Positions 1 to 9,900 of a stretch of 64,000 bases of DNA are shown in pieces. Position 1 is the stretch's first letter. Every line of letters begins with the position of its first letter. Under the pieces are notes generated by a model. That model was not told the origin of the DNA and ran no database searches. It saw nothing but the letters and a program-made list of their open reading frames with translations. A program made the translations under genes and the position numbers. This stretch comes from Acidimicrobiales bacterium. Lineage in GTDB: Bacteria > Actinomycetota > Acidimicrobiia > Acidimicrobiales > Aldehydirespiratoraceae. The DNA lies in NCBI GenBank assembly GCA_041394245.1, contig JAWKIR010000002.1, forward strand, positions 1,426,001 to 1,490,000. Direction: 5' to 3'.

Positions 1-104
1 GCAATCTCGTCTACCCCGGAAGCCTGATGCACTACGCCGGCTATCTCCAGCGCTGGCGCGAATCCGGCGACATGGCGGGAACCCGCCTGACGCACACGTC
101 CTGA
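1..104 (+). CDS. C-terminal end of an unidentified protein (partial)
   Basis: The window opens inside a reading frame (first full codon at base 3) encoding the last 33 residues of a protein, ending NLVYPGS...TRLTHTS before TGA at 102-104. The stretch has Tyr, Trp and Arg as expected of real coding sequence, but is too short to assign a family. It precedes the ABC importer genes by about 100 bases on the same strand, and a promoter lies between them, so it is probably a separate transcription unit. Function unknown. Confidence 0.5.
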   Translation, partial: NLVYPGSLMHYAGYLQRWRESGDMAGTRLTHTS

Positions 105-144
105 TCTCCGACCGACGATCTCGGGTCGGCAATCTCCTAAATGA

Positions 145-172
145 TTGCACCTTAGGTTCGTCGTGCTACGTT
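145..172 (+). promoter_or_regulatory. Housekeeping-type promoter of the ABC importer operon
   Basis: TTGCAC (145-150) and TACGTT (167-172) are separated by 16 bases, a fair -35/-10 pair. Transcription would start near 179, leaving a leader of about 24 bases that carries a long purine run (GGAGGGGAGGGGGGG) as ribosome binding site before the TTG start at 203. Inferred from pattern only. Confidence 0.45.
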
Positions 173-202
173 GTCGGCGTCTTCGGAGGGGAGGGGGGGT
201 CC

Positions 203-1021
203 TTGCAGCCTGACGATGCAGAGCAGGATTCGCGGCTCGGCGACAAGATCATCGCGAACGGAGTCCACCGCTACTTCGGCGGCGCCGGGTCCGAACGGAT
301 CCATGCGATGGGTCCGGTCGACCTGACGATCCGCGACGGCGAGTTCGTGTGTCTCGTCGGACCATCGGGCTGCGGCAAGTCGACGTTCCTGCGCATGGTC
401 GCCGGCTTGATCGGACCGAGCGAAGGCTCCGTCGAACTCTCGACCCGCTCCGACACCCAGTCGACGGCGATGGTGTTCCAGGACTATTCGATCTTCCCGT
501 GGAAGCGGGTGATCGACAACGCCCGCTACGGCCTCGACATCCAGGGCGTGAAGAAGAAGGAAGGCAACGAACGGGCGCTCGCGTACCTCGAGAAGCTGGG
601 GCTCGGCGAACGGGCCCGGTCGTGGCCGCACACGCTCTCGGGCGGCATGAAGCAGCGGGTGGCCATCGCCCGCGCACTCGCCGTCGAACCACAGATCCTG
701 TTGATGGACGAGCCGTTCGCCGCCCTCGATGCCCAGATGCGCCAGATCCTCCAGGACGAGCTCCTCGCCCTCTGGCAGGCAGACCGCCGGACCGTGCTGT
801 TCATCACCCACAGTCTCGAAGAGGCCGTGCTTCTCGGCGACCGCGTCCTCGTGATGTCGTCGCGCCCGGGCCGGATCATCGCCGACATCTCGGTGCCGTT
901 CGAGCGGCCCCGCAGCAACGAGATCCGGGACAGTCCCGAATTCGCGGCGATGACCAGTCAGCTCTGGCGACTCCTGCGCGCCGAAGTCGAGCCCGACCGA
1001 GAGGAGACCGTCGAGCCATGA
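203..1021 (+). CDS. ABC transporter ATP-binding protein, nitrate/sulfonate/taurine type
   Basis: The 272-residue protein is the ATPase of an importer of the SsuB/TauB/NrtD family, which drives uptake of small anions or sulfonates from a periplasmic-type binding protein. Walker A GPSGCGKST is at residues 53-61, the Q-loop VFQDYSIFPW at about 91-100, the signature LSGGMKQR at about 145-152, Walker B ILLMDEP at 165-171 and the switch His in ITHS near 203. A TTG start at 203 follows a strong purine-rich ribosome binding site. The stop overlaps the permease start (ATGA), so the two are translationally coupled. The transported substrate cannot be read from the sequence; the family also includes riboflavin- and pyrimidine-precursor importers. 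Confidence 0.93.
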   Translation: MQPDDAEQDSRLGDKIIANGVHRYFGGAGSERIHAMGPVDLTIRDGEFVCLVGPSGCGKSTFLRMVAGLIGPSEGSVELSTRSDTQSTAMVFQDYSIFPWKRVIDNARYGLDIQGVKKKEGNERALAYLEKLGLGERARSWPHTLSGGMKQRVAIARALAVEPQILLMDEPFAALDAQMRQILQDELLALWQADRRTVLFITHSLEEAVLLGDRVLVMSSRPGRIIADISVPFERPRSNEIRDSPEFAAMTSQLWRLLRAEVEPDREETVEP

Positions 1022-1914
1022 GCGACGATCCCGTGCAAGCCGCACGCGCCGAACTCACCACCCATTCCCTCGAGCGGGTCGTGCGGGTGCCCTCACCGGC
1101 CGACCGCGACCCCAACAAGTACCTGCGCCGGCGCCGCATCATCGAGACCACCCTCGCCGTCGCATTCCCGGTGCTGATCCTGACCCTGTGGCAGGTTGCC
1201 GCCTCGGCCGAGTGGATCGACCGCCGCTTCTATCCACCGCCGAGCGACATCGCCGGCGAGATCGGCCGCACCTTCAAGGAGAACCCGAAGGGCAACTGGT
1301 GGGTCGACATCGGGATCAGTGTCCGCCGCATGCTCTGGGGCTACGGCTGGGGTGTGTTCTTCGGCCTCCTGTTCGGCGTCACGATGGGCACGTTCCGCAC
1401 CCTGCGGGTCACGCTCGAACCGACGCTCAACGCTCTCTACACCGTGCCGAAGCTCGCCCTCATCGGCATCTTCCTCATCGTGCTCGGATTCGACGACAAG
1501 CCGCTCATCGCCGTCATCGCCGTCACGGTGTTCTTCTTCGTCTGGATCCAGTCGATGGCCGCAGTGCTCGCGGTGTCGGACCAGCTCCAGGAGACGGCGA
1601 AGTCGTTCGGGAGTTCCCGCCTGCAGACGTTCCGCCACGTGATCCTGCCGGCCTCGCTCCCCCAGATCTTCCTCGGCCTGCGGGTGGCGGCCGGGGTGGC
1701 GGTGCTGACCCTCATCGGCGTGGAGTTCGTCTTCTCGCCGGGGCTCCAGGGCATCGGCTATCGGATCAACAACGCCCGCACCGTGCTCGATCCACTCCAG
1801 GCCTACGTCGGACTCTTCGTCGCCGCGGTCCTCGGGGTGCTGTTCGTCGCGGTGATCCAGTTCCTGTCCAGGTTGGCAACACCCTGGGCATCCAATGACC
1901 GATCCGTCCTGTGA
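1018..1914 (+). CDS. ABC transporter permease, SsuC/TauC family
   Basis: The 298-residue membrane protein is the permease partner of the preceding ATPase. It has an N-terminal cytoplasmic tail of about 45 residues, then about six hydrophobic segments. The BPD_transp_1 coupling (EAA) loop is visible near residues 190-215 as ETAKSFGSSRLQTFRHVILP, which docks on the ATPase. ATG at 1018 overlaps the upstream stop by 4 bases. The binding-protein gene follows after 77 bases, completing a three-gene importer operon. Confidence 0.93.
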   Translation: MSDDPVQAARAELTTHSLERVVRVPSPADRDPNKYLRRRRIIETTLAVAFPVLILTLWQVAASAEWIDRRFYPPPSDIAGEIGRTFKENPKGNWWVDIGISVRRMLWGYGWGVFFGLLFGVTMGTFRTLRVTLEPTLNALYTVPKLALIGIFLIVLGFDDKPLIAVIAVTVFFFVWIQSMAAVLAVSDQLQETAKSFGSSRLQTFRHVILPASLPQIFLGLRVAAGVAVLTLIGVEFVFSPGLQGIGYRINNARTVLDPLQAYVGLFVAAVLGVLFVAVIQFLSRLATPWASNDRSVL

Positions 1915-1991
1915 CGGTCCGGCGCCAGCAAGCAAGTCAGACAGAGAAAGACACGGACCATCCGGTCCGTTCCAACAGGGGGTTCCCATCC

Positions 1992-3266
1992 ATGAAACGC
2001 ACTTCCAAAGCGCTCCGCCTCTTGGCGGTCGCACTCACATTGACCTTGGTCGCGGTCGCATGCGGTGACGATGCCGACGACTCGACGGCGACCGACAGCG
2101 GCGACACCAGCGACAGCGGCGACACCGGTGACAGCGGTGACAGCGGCGACAGCGGCGACGACATGGACAGTGGCGACGACATGGACAGCGGCGACGACGA
2201 CGGCGACGTCGACAGTGGCTTCGTCGAGGGGTGCAGCGAAGCATCGGTGACCGATCCGTCGATCATCGACCCGAGCCGCCAGGTCGCCCGTTGCGAGCCC
2301 GGGTTCCCGGCTCCCGTGCCGCTTCCCGAGCGGGAGACCGTCGTGGTCGCATCCGCGTTCCGCCTCGAGTTCAACTCACCGCTGCTCCTCGCGATCTCAC
2401 AGGGTGAGTTCGACAAGGAGAACATCGACATCGAGTTCGTCAACATCGGCTACTCCGACGCGGTTCCCCAGATGGCGAGCGGCGACATCGACGTGGCCGT
2501 GGGCGGTATCGAGATCGCTCTGTTCAACGCCGGCAACCTCGGCCTCGACGTGCGAGCGACCCTCGGCAACTACTTCCCGCCGGATGCAGGCAACTACGAC
2601 GTCGCCCAGACAGGTCTGTGGTGCCGCCGCGATGCCTTCTCGAACCCGGACGATCCTGACCTGCTGGAAGTCGCCGACCTGAAGTGGTCGTCGTCGGTCG
2701 GCAAGGGCTCCGTCTCGGTGTACTACAGCATCGCCGAGATCGAGCGTCAGACCGGTCAGGACCTCGACGTGACCGACACGGTGATCGAGGCCATCCCGAA
2801 TGCCGACGCCCTGACGGCGCTGCAGAACAACGGCGTCCAGTGTGCCGTGCTGCTCGACCCGTTCTGGCTCGATGCCCAGCAGGACCCGAACTTCTTCCTT
2901 GCCGCGAGCCAGACCCCGGGTGAGCCCCTCGGTCAGTACTCCTTCGGCAAGCGGCTGCTCGAGAACCGTGAGCTCGGCGTGGCGTTCGCCCGTGCATTCA
3001 TCCGTTCCGTGAACACCTACTACCAGGGCGACTACCACAGCGACGACGCCGTGATGGACCTGATCTCCGCCGAGATCGACCGGCCCGTCGACGACCTTCG
3101 TCTGGTTCCCTCACTCGTCATGGACTGGGAGATCCGTGAAGGCACGACGACTCGTGTCCAGGAGCTGTTCATCGACGGCGGAACGATCACCGAATTCGAC
3201 ACGCCCGTCGATGAGAGCCTGATCGTCGACCGCAGCTTCTACCTCGAGGCTGTCGGCGCGAGCTGA
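1992..3266 (+). CDS. ABC importer substrate-binding lipoprotein, NMT1/THI5-like
   Basis: The 424-residue lipoprotein captures ligand outside the cell for the importer encoded just upstream. The signal peptide ends in the lipobox VAVAC with the lipidated Cys at residue 24. A spacer of about 45 residues made of Asp, Ser and Gly then links the lipid anchor to the NMT1/THI5/SsuA-like binding fold, which starts near residue 115. I chose the ATG at 1992 because a signal peptide begins there and AGGGGG precedes it; the frame stays open upstream to 1911, but those residues look like leader DNA. The ligand is unknown. A strong hairpin follows at 3301. Confidence 0.9.
   Translation: MKRTSKALRLLAVALTLTLVAVACGDDADDSTATDSGDTSDSGDTGDSGDSGDSGDDMDSGDDMDSGDDDGDVDSGFVEGCSEASVTDPSIIDPSRQVARCEPGFPAPVPLPERETVVVASAFRLEFNSPLLLAISQGEFDKENIDIEFVNIGYSDAVPQMASGDIDVAVGGIEIALFNAGNLGLDVRATLGNYFPPDAGNYDVAQTGLWCRRDAFSNPDDPDLLEVADLKWSSSVGKGSVSVYYSIAEIERQTGQDLDVTDTVIEAIPNADALTALQNNGVQCAVLLDPFWLDAQQDPNFFLAASQTPGEPLGQYSFGKRLLENRELGVAFARAFIRSVNTYYQGDYHSDDAVMDLISAEIDRPVDDLRLVPSLVMDWEIREGTTTRVQELFIDGGTITEFDTPVDESLIVDRSFYLEAVGAS
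2091..2208 (+). repeat. 18-bp tandem repeat encoding an acidic DSGD spacer
   Basis: About six imperfect copies of an 18-base unit encode T/SDSGDT or DMDSGD blocks in the binding lipoprotein directly after its lipid anchor. Copies differ mainly at third positions. The product is a flexible, strongly acidic tether, and the array is a likely site of length variation between strains. Confidence 0.8.
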
Positions 3267-3300
3267 CGACTCCGGTAGCGGACAACCGAAGCAACACCGA

Positions 3301-3336
3301 AGGAACTCCCCCGACCGATGCGTCGGGGGAGTTCCT
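3301..3336 (+). terminator. Intrinsic-type hairpin after the ABC importer operon
   Basis: A perfect 15-bp inverted repeat (AGGAACTCCCCCGAC and its complement) surrounds a 6-base loop, 34 bases after the binding-protein stop. There is no T-run, as is common for actinobacterial terminators. It sits between convergent genes and could serve both strands. Confidence 0.85.
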
Positions 3337-3359
3337 CGCGTTGCGGGCGGGACGCGCCC

Positions 3360-4298
3360 TCAGCCGAGGCGCTCGTCGACCGCAGCGGCCGCTGCCATGC
3401 CGGAGAGGAAGGCACCCTCGACCTTGGGGCCGGCGAACGCCTCGCCGGCGAGGGCCACCACCGGTGCGCTGCCCCACACGACGGTGGGTTCCGGATGGAC
3501 CTCGACGGGACCCGCGTAGCGCCATCGCTGGACCTGGGCGGCAACGATCGATGCATCACCGAGCAGCGATCCGACCCGACCCGTCGCGAACGCCACGACA
3601 TCGTCGTCGGTACGCCCCCAGTACTCGTGGCTGCGATCGTTCGACAGGTGCACCGTGAGCGCCGGAACGGGCGAGATCCCCTTGGCCTGGTTGTCGGTCA
3701 GGAAGGCGAGGTCGTCGCCCTCGGCGAACTGGCAGCCGCCGTGAGGCGGCATCGCGGTCGGTGCCCGATCGAGCGTGGCGAGGATCGCGATGGTCGGCTT
3801 GTAGGCGATCCCCGCGAGTCGCGTCGCCGTCGCCGGTTCGGGCAGCAGGCCGGAGAACGACAGGATCGCGAGGCTCTGGGGTACCGGGGCCGTGACGACG
3901 TAGGCATCGGCCGGATACTCGCGGACGTCGGCGACCATGCAGCCGAGCTCCGGCTCGATCCCTGCGTCGGTCGCCATCCACTTGCACAGCGACGTCATCC
4001 CCTCGGCGCCTCGCCAACGGGGATGGCCGTCGGGTGTCGCCTGAAAGCCGTGGGTCCACTCGATGACGGCACCGGCGAGCTTCGCCCGCTCGACCACCGC
4101 GGCGAACGCCGAGGAGCGCACGGTGAAGAACTGTGCGCCGTGATCGAAACGAGCGTCGCCGATCCGGCGGCTGGCCATCCGGCCACCGACACCCCGGGCC
4201 TTGTCCAGCACCCGAACCGAGTGCCCCTGGGCGCGCAACACGCGCGCTGCCGACAGTCCGGCAATGCCCGCGCCGATGACCACGACGTCGCTGCTCAT
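3360..4298 (-). CDS. Renalase-like FAD-dependent oxidoreductase
   Basis: The 312-residue protein opens with the FAD-binding motif GAGIAG (residues 9-14), followed by the glutamate/aspartate-rich second strand VRVLDKARGVGGRMASRR typical of the amine-oxidase/renalase group. Bacterial renalases oxidise the 2- or 6-dihydro isomers of NAD(P)H back to NAD(P)+, a nicotinamide repair reaction; that role is known for the family and inferred here. Length and the GVGGRMAS motif fit well. The gene is monocistronic. Its start codon lies 6 bases after a TAGCGT hexamer, suggesting a leaderless message. Confidence 0.8.
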   Translation of the reverse strand: MSSDVVVIGAGIAGLSAARVLRAQGHSVRVLDKARGVGGRMASRRIGDARFDHGAQFFTVRSSAFAAVVERAKLAGAVIEWTHGFQATPDGHPRWRGAEGMTSLCKWMATDAGIEPELGCMVADVREYPADAYVVTAPVPQSLAILSFSGLLPEPATATRLAGIAYKPTIAILATLDRAPTAMPPHGGCQFAEGDDLAFLTDNQAKGISPVPALTVHLSNDRSHEYWGRTDDDVVAFATGRVGSLLGDASIVAAQVQRWRYAGPVEVHPEPTVVWGSAPVVALAGEAFAGPKVEGAFLSGMAAAAAVDERLG

Positions 4299-4310
4299 CC
4301 CGCCACGCTA
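4299..4310 (-). promoter_or_regulatory. Leaderless -10 element of the renalase-like gene
   Basis: On the minus strand TAGCGT (4310-4305) is followed by 6 bases and then the ATG at 4298. The spacing places transcription start at or beside the start codon. Confidence 0.55.
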
Positions 4311-4379
4311 GGCGTCGCGTCGCGGATTCGGGACCGAGGTCCCTGGCCGATCGGGCCGGTCTGTGGCCCCACTGGGGAG

Positions 4380-5447
4380 GTGAAGCGCCGTCTCCTGATC
4401 TCCCTCGCCTCGATCGCCCTCCTGCTCACCTCGTGCGCCGACGACGCCACCACGACCTCGCCGATCGGTACCAGCACGACCTCGACCCCGGCCACGACGT
4501 CGCCGCCCACGACCCCCACGTCGTCATCGCCAACGACCCCGCCGACGACACCGACAACGACCACCACGACGGTTCCCGCCCCGCTGTGCGACCCGAGCGG
4601 TCCCCTGGCCGTGATCGAGGGCGCCTTGGCGACGGCCCGGCTGGCGGTACCGACCGGATGGGACACCGACCCGACCGACACGTCGTTCGCCGAACGCACC
4701 GCAACCGGCGAGCTCTACGCCGAACGCCTCGGCCTCGACTGTGGGCTGCTCCTCGCGGCCGACGACACCACCGGGCAATGGCTCGTCGTTGCGGCGTGGA
4801 CCGGCCGACGTGCGGCGTTCGCAGTGCAGACGACCGCTCGACCGTCGGAGCCGTTCCGGGCCCAGGCGGTGGTGCGCCTCCCGGTCGGCGACCTCACCGG
4901 CGAGTACCTGTCCGACGACATGTCGCTGTGGGGCGTCTCCGGCGCCGATGACGAATCGATCGTGATCGGCCATGCCGACTACTCCTTCGGCCCCGCTGCG
5001 AAGGACTGGGACTCCGGAACCCGCGACTTCTTCGAGCCCGAGATCAGCGTCCCGGCCGAGCAGCACGCCCTCGATGCCCTGGAGGCCGCCGGCATGCGCA
5101 ACGTGGGTATCGCCCAGCCCACCGAGGTCGGCAGCGAGGAAGGCTATGCCCAGTTCATCTCGACCACCGGGCAGATCTCGGTGGCCGACGTCGCACCGAC
5201 CGGCTGGTTCGACCCCATGACGCCGCGCTACTACACGGGCGAGACGAGCATCGAGACGATCGGAGGCGTCGACGTGCGCGTCACCCTGCCGAAGCCCGAC
5301 GACAACCTCGGCTTCGTCCAGGCCGCCGAAGTCGCGTTCGCCTGCGACGACTACGTGTGGCTCCTCGAACCACCCTTCAACGGGACGGCCGACGAGATGG
5401 TCGCCTCCGCCGCTGCCGTCATCGGCACCGAGGAGTGTCGGGGCTGA
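4380..5447 (+). CDS. Lipoprotein of unknown function with Thr/Pro-rich tether
   Basis: The 355-residue protein begins with a signal peptide ending in LLTSC (lipidated Cys near residue 18), then about 45 residues that are almost all Thr, Pro and Ser, then a globular region of about 290 residues with few cysteines. I do not recognise the globular domain. The GTG start at 4380 is the only one in frame that gives a signal peptide; GGGGAG abuts it, so spacing to the ribosome binding site is unusually tight. The gene converges on the PPOX gene, 9 bases between stops. Confidence 0.7.
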   Translation: MKRRLLISLASIALLLTSCADDATTTSPIGTSTTSTPATTSPPTTPTSSSPTTPPTTPTTTTTTVPAPLCDPSGPLAVIEGALATARLAVPTGWDTDPTDTSFAERTATGELYAERLGLDCGLLLAADDTTGQWLVVAAWTGRRAAFAVQTTARPSEPFRAQAVVRLPVGDLTGEYLSDDMSLWGVSGADDESIVIGHADYSFGPAAKDWDSGTRDFFEPEISVPAEQHALDALEAAGMRNVGIAQPTEVGSEEGYAQFISTTGQISVADVAPTGWFDPMTPRYYTGETSIETIGGVDVRVTLPKPDDNLGFVQAAEVAFACDDYVWLLEPPFNGTADEMVASAAAVIGTEECRG

Positions 5448-5456
5448 GAGCCGGGT

Positions 5457-5897
5457 TCAGCCGCTGATGTCGGCGAACGCGGTCACCCGGTCGGGCCGGA
5501 GGCGCACGAGCCACTCGTCGTCGCCACCGTTGCGGGCACCGAAGTCCTCCGCTCTGTCCGCACCCATGTAGCGACCGCCGATACGGGTCGCGAACGCCAG
5601 GCGGGTCGTCGGTTCGTCGATGAGTTCGACCTGGCCGTCGATCTTCACGAAGCCGTACGGCGGGTGCTCCTCGTCGACCACGAGCGACACCCGAGGGTCT
5701 CGGGCGAACGCCTTCGCCTTGCCGGATGCCCTCGCGGTGTTGAACACGAGATCGAAGCCGGCGTCGTGCTCATCGAGCACGAACCAGACCGGGGTCACGG
5801 CAGGCCGACCCGATTTCGTCACCCATGCGAGCTTTCCCGTGCGGGTGCCCGTTGCCAGAAACGCCCGGGTCTCCTCGTCGTCGAGCGGTCGCGCCAT
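5457..5897 (-). CDS. PPOX-class F420-dependent oxidoreductase
   Basis: The 146-residue protein has the split beta-barrel of the pyridoxamine-phosphate-oxidase-like family: GKLAWVTKSGRPAVTPVWFV near residues 21-40 and PRVSLVVDEEHPPYGFVKIDGQVE near 88-111. In actinobacteria these small enzymes mostly reduce substrates with cofactor F420H2 or bind FMN/haem; the substrate is unknown. It is monocistronic, with its ATG 6 bases after a TACAGT hexamer. Confidence 0.85.
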   Translation of the reverse strand: MARPLDDEETRAFLATGTRTGKLAWVTKSGRPAVTPVWFVLDEHDAGFDLVFNTARASGKAKAFARDPRVSLVVDEEHPPYGFVKIDGQVELIDEPTTRLAFATRIGGRYMGADRAEDFGARNGGDDEWLVRLRPDRVTAFADISG

Positions 5898-5909
5898 GAC
5901 CCGACTGTA
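5898..5909 (-). promoter_or_regulatory. Leaderless -10 element of the PPOX gene
   Basis: TACAGT (5909-5904, minus strand) lies 6 bases before the ATG at 5897, the same spacing as at several other genes in this window. Confidence 0.5.
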
Positions 5910-5976
5910 GGCCCGGGTCGGTTCCGCGGGCCATCGGCTTCGCTAGTGTCGGCCGGACACGGCGAGAGGAGACCCC

Positions 5977-6906
5977 ATGCGGCCGTTCCGTTTCGGTGTC
6001 CAGATCAACACGACCACGCCCGGCATGACCTGGGCCGACACCGCACGGCGGGTCGAGGACCTCGGGTTCTCGACCCTCGTCATGCCGGACCACTTCGAGG
6101 ACCAGCTCGCGGTTGCCCCGGCCCTTGCCGTCGCCGCGCAGGCGACCACGACACTGCGCGTGGGCGCGCTCGTGTTCGGCAACGACTATCGCCATCCCGT
6201 CGTGCTCGCCAAGGACATGGCGACCCTCGACGTGCTGTCCGACGGCCGGATGGAGTTCGGCATCGGCGCCGGCTGGATGCGCTCCGACTACGACGCTGCG
6301 GGCATGTCCTATGACCGACCCGGGGAACGCATCGACCGGATGCTGGAGTCGATCGAGATCATCAGAGGCCTCTTCGGCGACGGTCCCGTCGACTTCGCCG
6401 GCGACCACTACACCATCTCGGGTCTCGACGGGCTCCCGAAGCCGGTGCAGACCCCTCCCCCGCTGCTGATCGGTGGCGGCGGGAAACGCATGTTGACCAT
6501 CGCCGCGCAACACGCCGACATCGTGGGGGTCACCGCCAATCTGAAGGCCGGCGAGATCGGCCCCGATGCCGTGGCCGACATCACCCCCGCCCGGTTCGAC
6601 GAGAAGCTCGAGTGGGTGCGCGACGCCGCCGGCGACCGCATGGCCGACATCGAACTCAACTCGCTCGTGATGTCGACGCAGGTGGTCGATGACCAGCAGG
6701 CGGCGATCGAGGGCACCGCCGCCCTGTTCGGACTCGACCCGGCCGAGGCCGCGGCGAGTCCGATCCTCCTGGTCGGCTCGCCGGATCAGATCGTCCGCCA
6801 GCTCGAGGAACGGCGTGAACGGTGGGGCTTCAGCTACTTCATCGTGCAGGGACTCGACACCGCCATCGCCCTCGAGCCGGTGGTGGCCCGCCTGGCCGGC
6901 GGCTGA
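5977..6906 (+). CDS. LLM-class F420-dependent oxidoreductase
   Basis: The 309-residue protein is a luciferase-like TIM-barrel enzyme. Typical landmarks are LGFSTLVMPDHF near residues 30-41, the segment TTLRVGALVFGNDYRHP near 53-69, SDGRMEFGIGAGW near 88-100 and PPPLLIGGGGKRML near 161-174. Actinobacterial members use F420 as hydride carrier; the substrate is not evident. TAGTGT at 5944-5949 is a likely -10, followed by a leader with GAGAGGAGA. It is divergent from the PPOX enzyme, which may also use F420. Confidence 0.9.
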   Translation: MRPFRFGVQINTTTPGMTWADTARRVEDLGFSTLVMPDHFEDQLAVAPALAVAAQATTTLRVGALVFGNDYRHPVVLAKDMATLDVLSDGRMEFGIGAGWMRSDYDAAGMSYDRPGERIDRMLESIEIIRGLFGDGPVDFAGDHYTISGLDGLPKPVQTPPPLLIGGGGKRMLTIAAQHADIVGVTANLKAGEIGPDAVADITPARFDEKLEWVRDAAGDRMADIELNSLVMSTQVVDDQQAAIEGTAALFGLDPAEAAASPILLVGSPDQIVRQLEERRERWGFSYFIVQGLDTAIALEPVVARLAGG

Positions 6907-6912
6907 AACCCG

Positions 6913-6930
6913 GCGACCGGTACCGGTCGC
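6913..6930. repeat. Perfect 18-bp palindrome between the LLM and heparinase-like genes
   Basis: GCGACCGGTACCGGTCGC is a loopless perfect palindrome placed 7 bases after the LLM oxidoreductase stop and 35 bases before the next start. It could be an operator for the secreted heparinase-like gene or part of a terminator; a dyad without loop argues for protein binding. Confidence 0.45.
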
Positions 6931-6964
6931 AGCTTTCCACCGGGCGGCGACCGTGACACGCTGA

Positions 6965-9900
6965 GTGGCCGTGATCCGACGTTTCCTCGTACTCATGGTC
7001 GCCGCCGGCCTCGGCGCGACCACCCTCGGCGCAGTCCCCCCTGCGGCCACGGCGGCGGCCGCGCAGGACGGGCGGGTCGTACCCGGCGCCGGACTGCCGC
7101 GCCCACGCGCAGTGTTCACCCCGGGCTCGGAGGCCGACCTCGCCGCCCGACTCGAGCGGGAGCCCTATCGGAGCATCTTCCTCGACGCACACGCGCTCCA
7201 CGAGGCCCGCCGCCTGAGTCGCACGCCCGGCGATCCGGATCGCAACGCCCAGAAGGACATGGCACGGGCCGCACGCTTCCTCGCCTTCGCCTACGCGCTC
7301 GACCGCACGGTCATCAACGGCGAGATCGTCCCCTTTCCCGACGACGCGACCCGCCGCGCAGCCGGCGAGATCGTGGAGGAACTCCTCCTCGGGCTCTTCA
7401 ACCGCAGCCGTTTCGCCGTACCGCCGCCGATCGGCGGATGGGATCGCGACATCGACACCGCCGGCGAGATCCTCCAGTGGTCGGGGGCCTTCGACACCAT
7501 GCTCGGTGCCGGTTACGACTTCGGCGGCAACGACCGGACGATCGCCGACCTGCTGATCGATCTCACCAGTGAGCTGTATCGGAACTACACGGACCCGGCG
7601 ACCGCGGGTGGCGTCGCCAACCTCCACCAGAACAACCATCGATCGAAGAGCGGTGCCGCGATGGCAACCGCCGCGGTCGTCCTCGCCGAGTACGCACCCG
7701 GCGCGGCCGACGACCCCGACGGCAGCCGCGACCCACTGAAATGGTGGGACTATGGCACCACCCAGGTCGACGAGGCGCTGCGCCACATCCTCGTCACCGG
7801 CGACGGCGCCTACTCCGAGGGGCCCCACTACCAGCGATTCACCACCGAGACGATGGCGCCGTTCTTCGGAATGTGGGACCGCATCCTCGGCGACGACGGC
7901 TGGACGACCGCCGACGGGCGTCGCATCCCGGCGATCCACACGACCGCCCAGTTCGGTCTCACGCAGGACTGGATGCTCGCGCTCACCCTCCCCGACGGCA
8001 CCCTCGCACCGATCGACGACTCCAACACCGATGAAGCCCACTACTTCGGCGCGCTGCCCGTGCTCCCCAACCGGGCCGCGTATGCCTGGAGGTGGGCCAC
8101 CGCCGAGCCGGCGTTCGTGTGGGAGGCATCGACCGACCTCGCCGTCGACAGCATCGTGGCGTTCGACGACACGATCGTGCCCGCGCCGCCTGCAGGGTCG
8201 CCGACCTCGTTCTGGTACGAGGGCGGCAATGCCGTCTTCCGGTCGGACTGGTCACCCGACGCAACGATGGTCATCGCCCAGGGCGAAGGCATCACCGCCT
8301 CCCTGTTCGGCCGCGACTCGACCGGCGCCGGTCGCTCCCCCCAGAGCCACGAACACATCGAGCCCGGCTCGTACCTGCTCTACGCCGAGGGGTCGATGCT
8401 CGTGCTCGACCCGGGCTACCTCAGCTTCGGCGCCCATGGTCAGGTGCTGGAGGCCCGCGACCACAACATGGTGCTCGTCGACGGCGTCGGACCCGAGGCG
8501 ATGCTGGCCAACTCACTCGACTGGTTGTCCGATCCATACGGACCGCCACCCCAGGACGGGTTCGCGTCGATCCATTCGACCCTCGACACCGACCGCCTCG
8601 ACAGTGCCGTCGTCACGACCCGCTACGGCGGCGAGACCGACATCGAGCTGCATCGCCGATTCCTGTTCGTCGACAACCGCTACCTCGTCATCGCCGACGA
8701 GATCACGCCCGACGGTACCGGGCCGGTCGAACTCGACTGGCTGGTGCACGGCAACGGCGGTGGCAGCAGCGGCGGCACCTACGTGGCCGGCGGTGATGGC
8801 GGTACCTGGACCCAGGGCGGCGCCCGTCTGACCACCGCGATCGCGACCTCGGTCGGGGCCCCGACGATCACCTCCCGGATCGAGGAGCACGAGTCGCCCA
8901 CGGACCGCGGACTCGCCCTCACCCACGAGGTGCAGTACGCGTCCGTCGACGCGACCGGCCCGGTTCACGCCGTCCAGGTGCTCATCCCCTCGTCGCTGTC
9001 CGACACCGCGCCGACCATCGCCACCGGAACCGATGCCGACGGCGCCGTCGTGGTGACGATCGACGATCCCGCCGCCGGTCGAACGGCGACGGTGTCGTGG
9101 GTCGGGGAGGATCTCGCCCTCCTCGACGTGTCATCCGATGCCGGCGACCCGATCGCCTTCGCGACCACCGACCACGTGTCGGCGGGCTCGGTCGACCTGC
9201 GAGCGCCGGGCGCTTCCGCCGTGGGGCTCTCGGCGATCGACCGCGGCGGGTGGGAGGTCATCGCCGACGATCCGGCCCATTCGCTCTACCTCGACGGTGT
9301 CGGACCAGGACACCTCGACGGTGCGTGCGCTGCGTTCGGTACCGGGTCACAGGTGAGGATCGACCCGAGCGGATCGATCCGGTCCCGTTGGGTGGCCGAT
9401 CCGCTCGACGCCCGCCCGGGCGCGGTCGTCGCGGCGGCGCCGTCCAGGGTCGGGGTCGGGACCCGGGTGCCACTCGATGGCCGCCGATCGTGCGACCCGG
9501 CCGGGGACGACCTCACGCCCTCGTGGGAGCTGGTGTCGGCACCGCGGGGTTCCTCGTGGGTACTCGACGGCACCGACGGATGGACACCCACCCTCTCGGT
9601 CGACGCGACCGGTACGTTCCGGGTGCGCCTCACGGTGACCGACGAGGCGGGCAACGTCTCCGACCCGGTCGAGGTCGTTATCGCCGGCGGCGATCGGTGC
9701 GGCGACGAACGCGACGACGATCTCGACGGACTCTTCGACGCGGCGGACCCCGACTGCGACGGACCGGAACCGGAACCGGCCGTCGATGCCATCGGCTTCA
9801 TCACGGACACGTCCTATATCGGCGCGATCGAGACATCGCCCGACCGAGCGGACGTGCGACGCGATCCGAGCGGCGCGATCGACTCGATCGCGATGACCGC

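Noticed and set aside
6913..6930. Palindrome read as a terminator.
   Set aside because: A dyad without loop bases and without a following T-run is a poor intrinsic terminator, so it is listed as a palindrome of unknown role instead.
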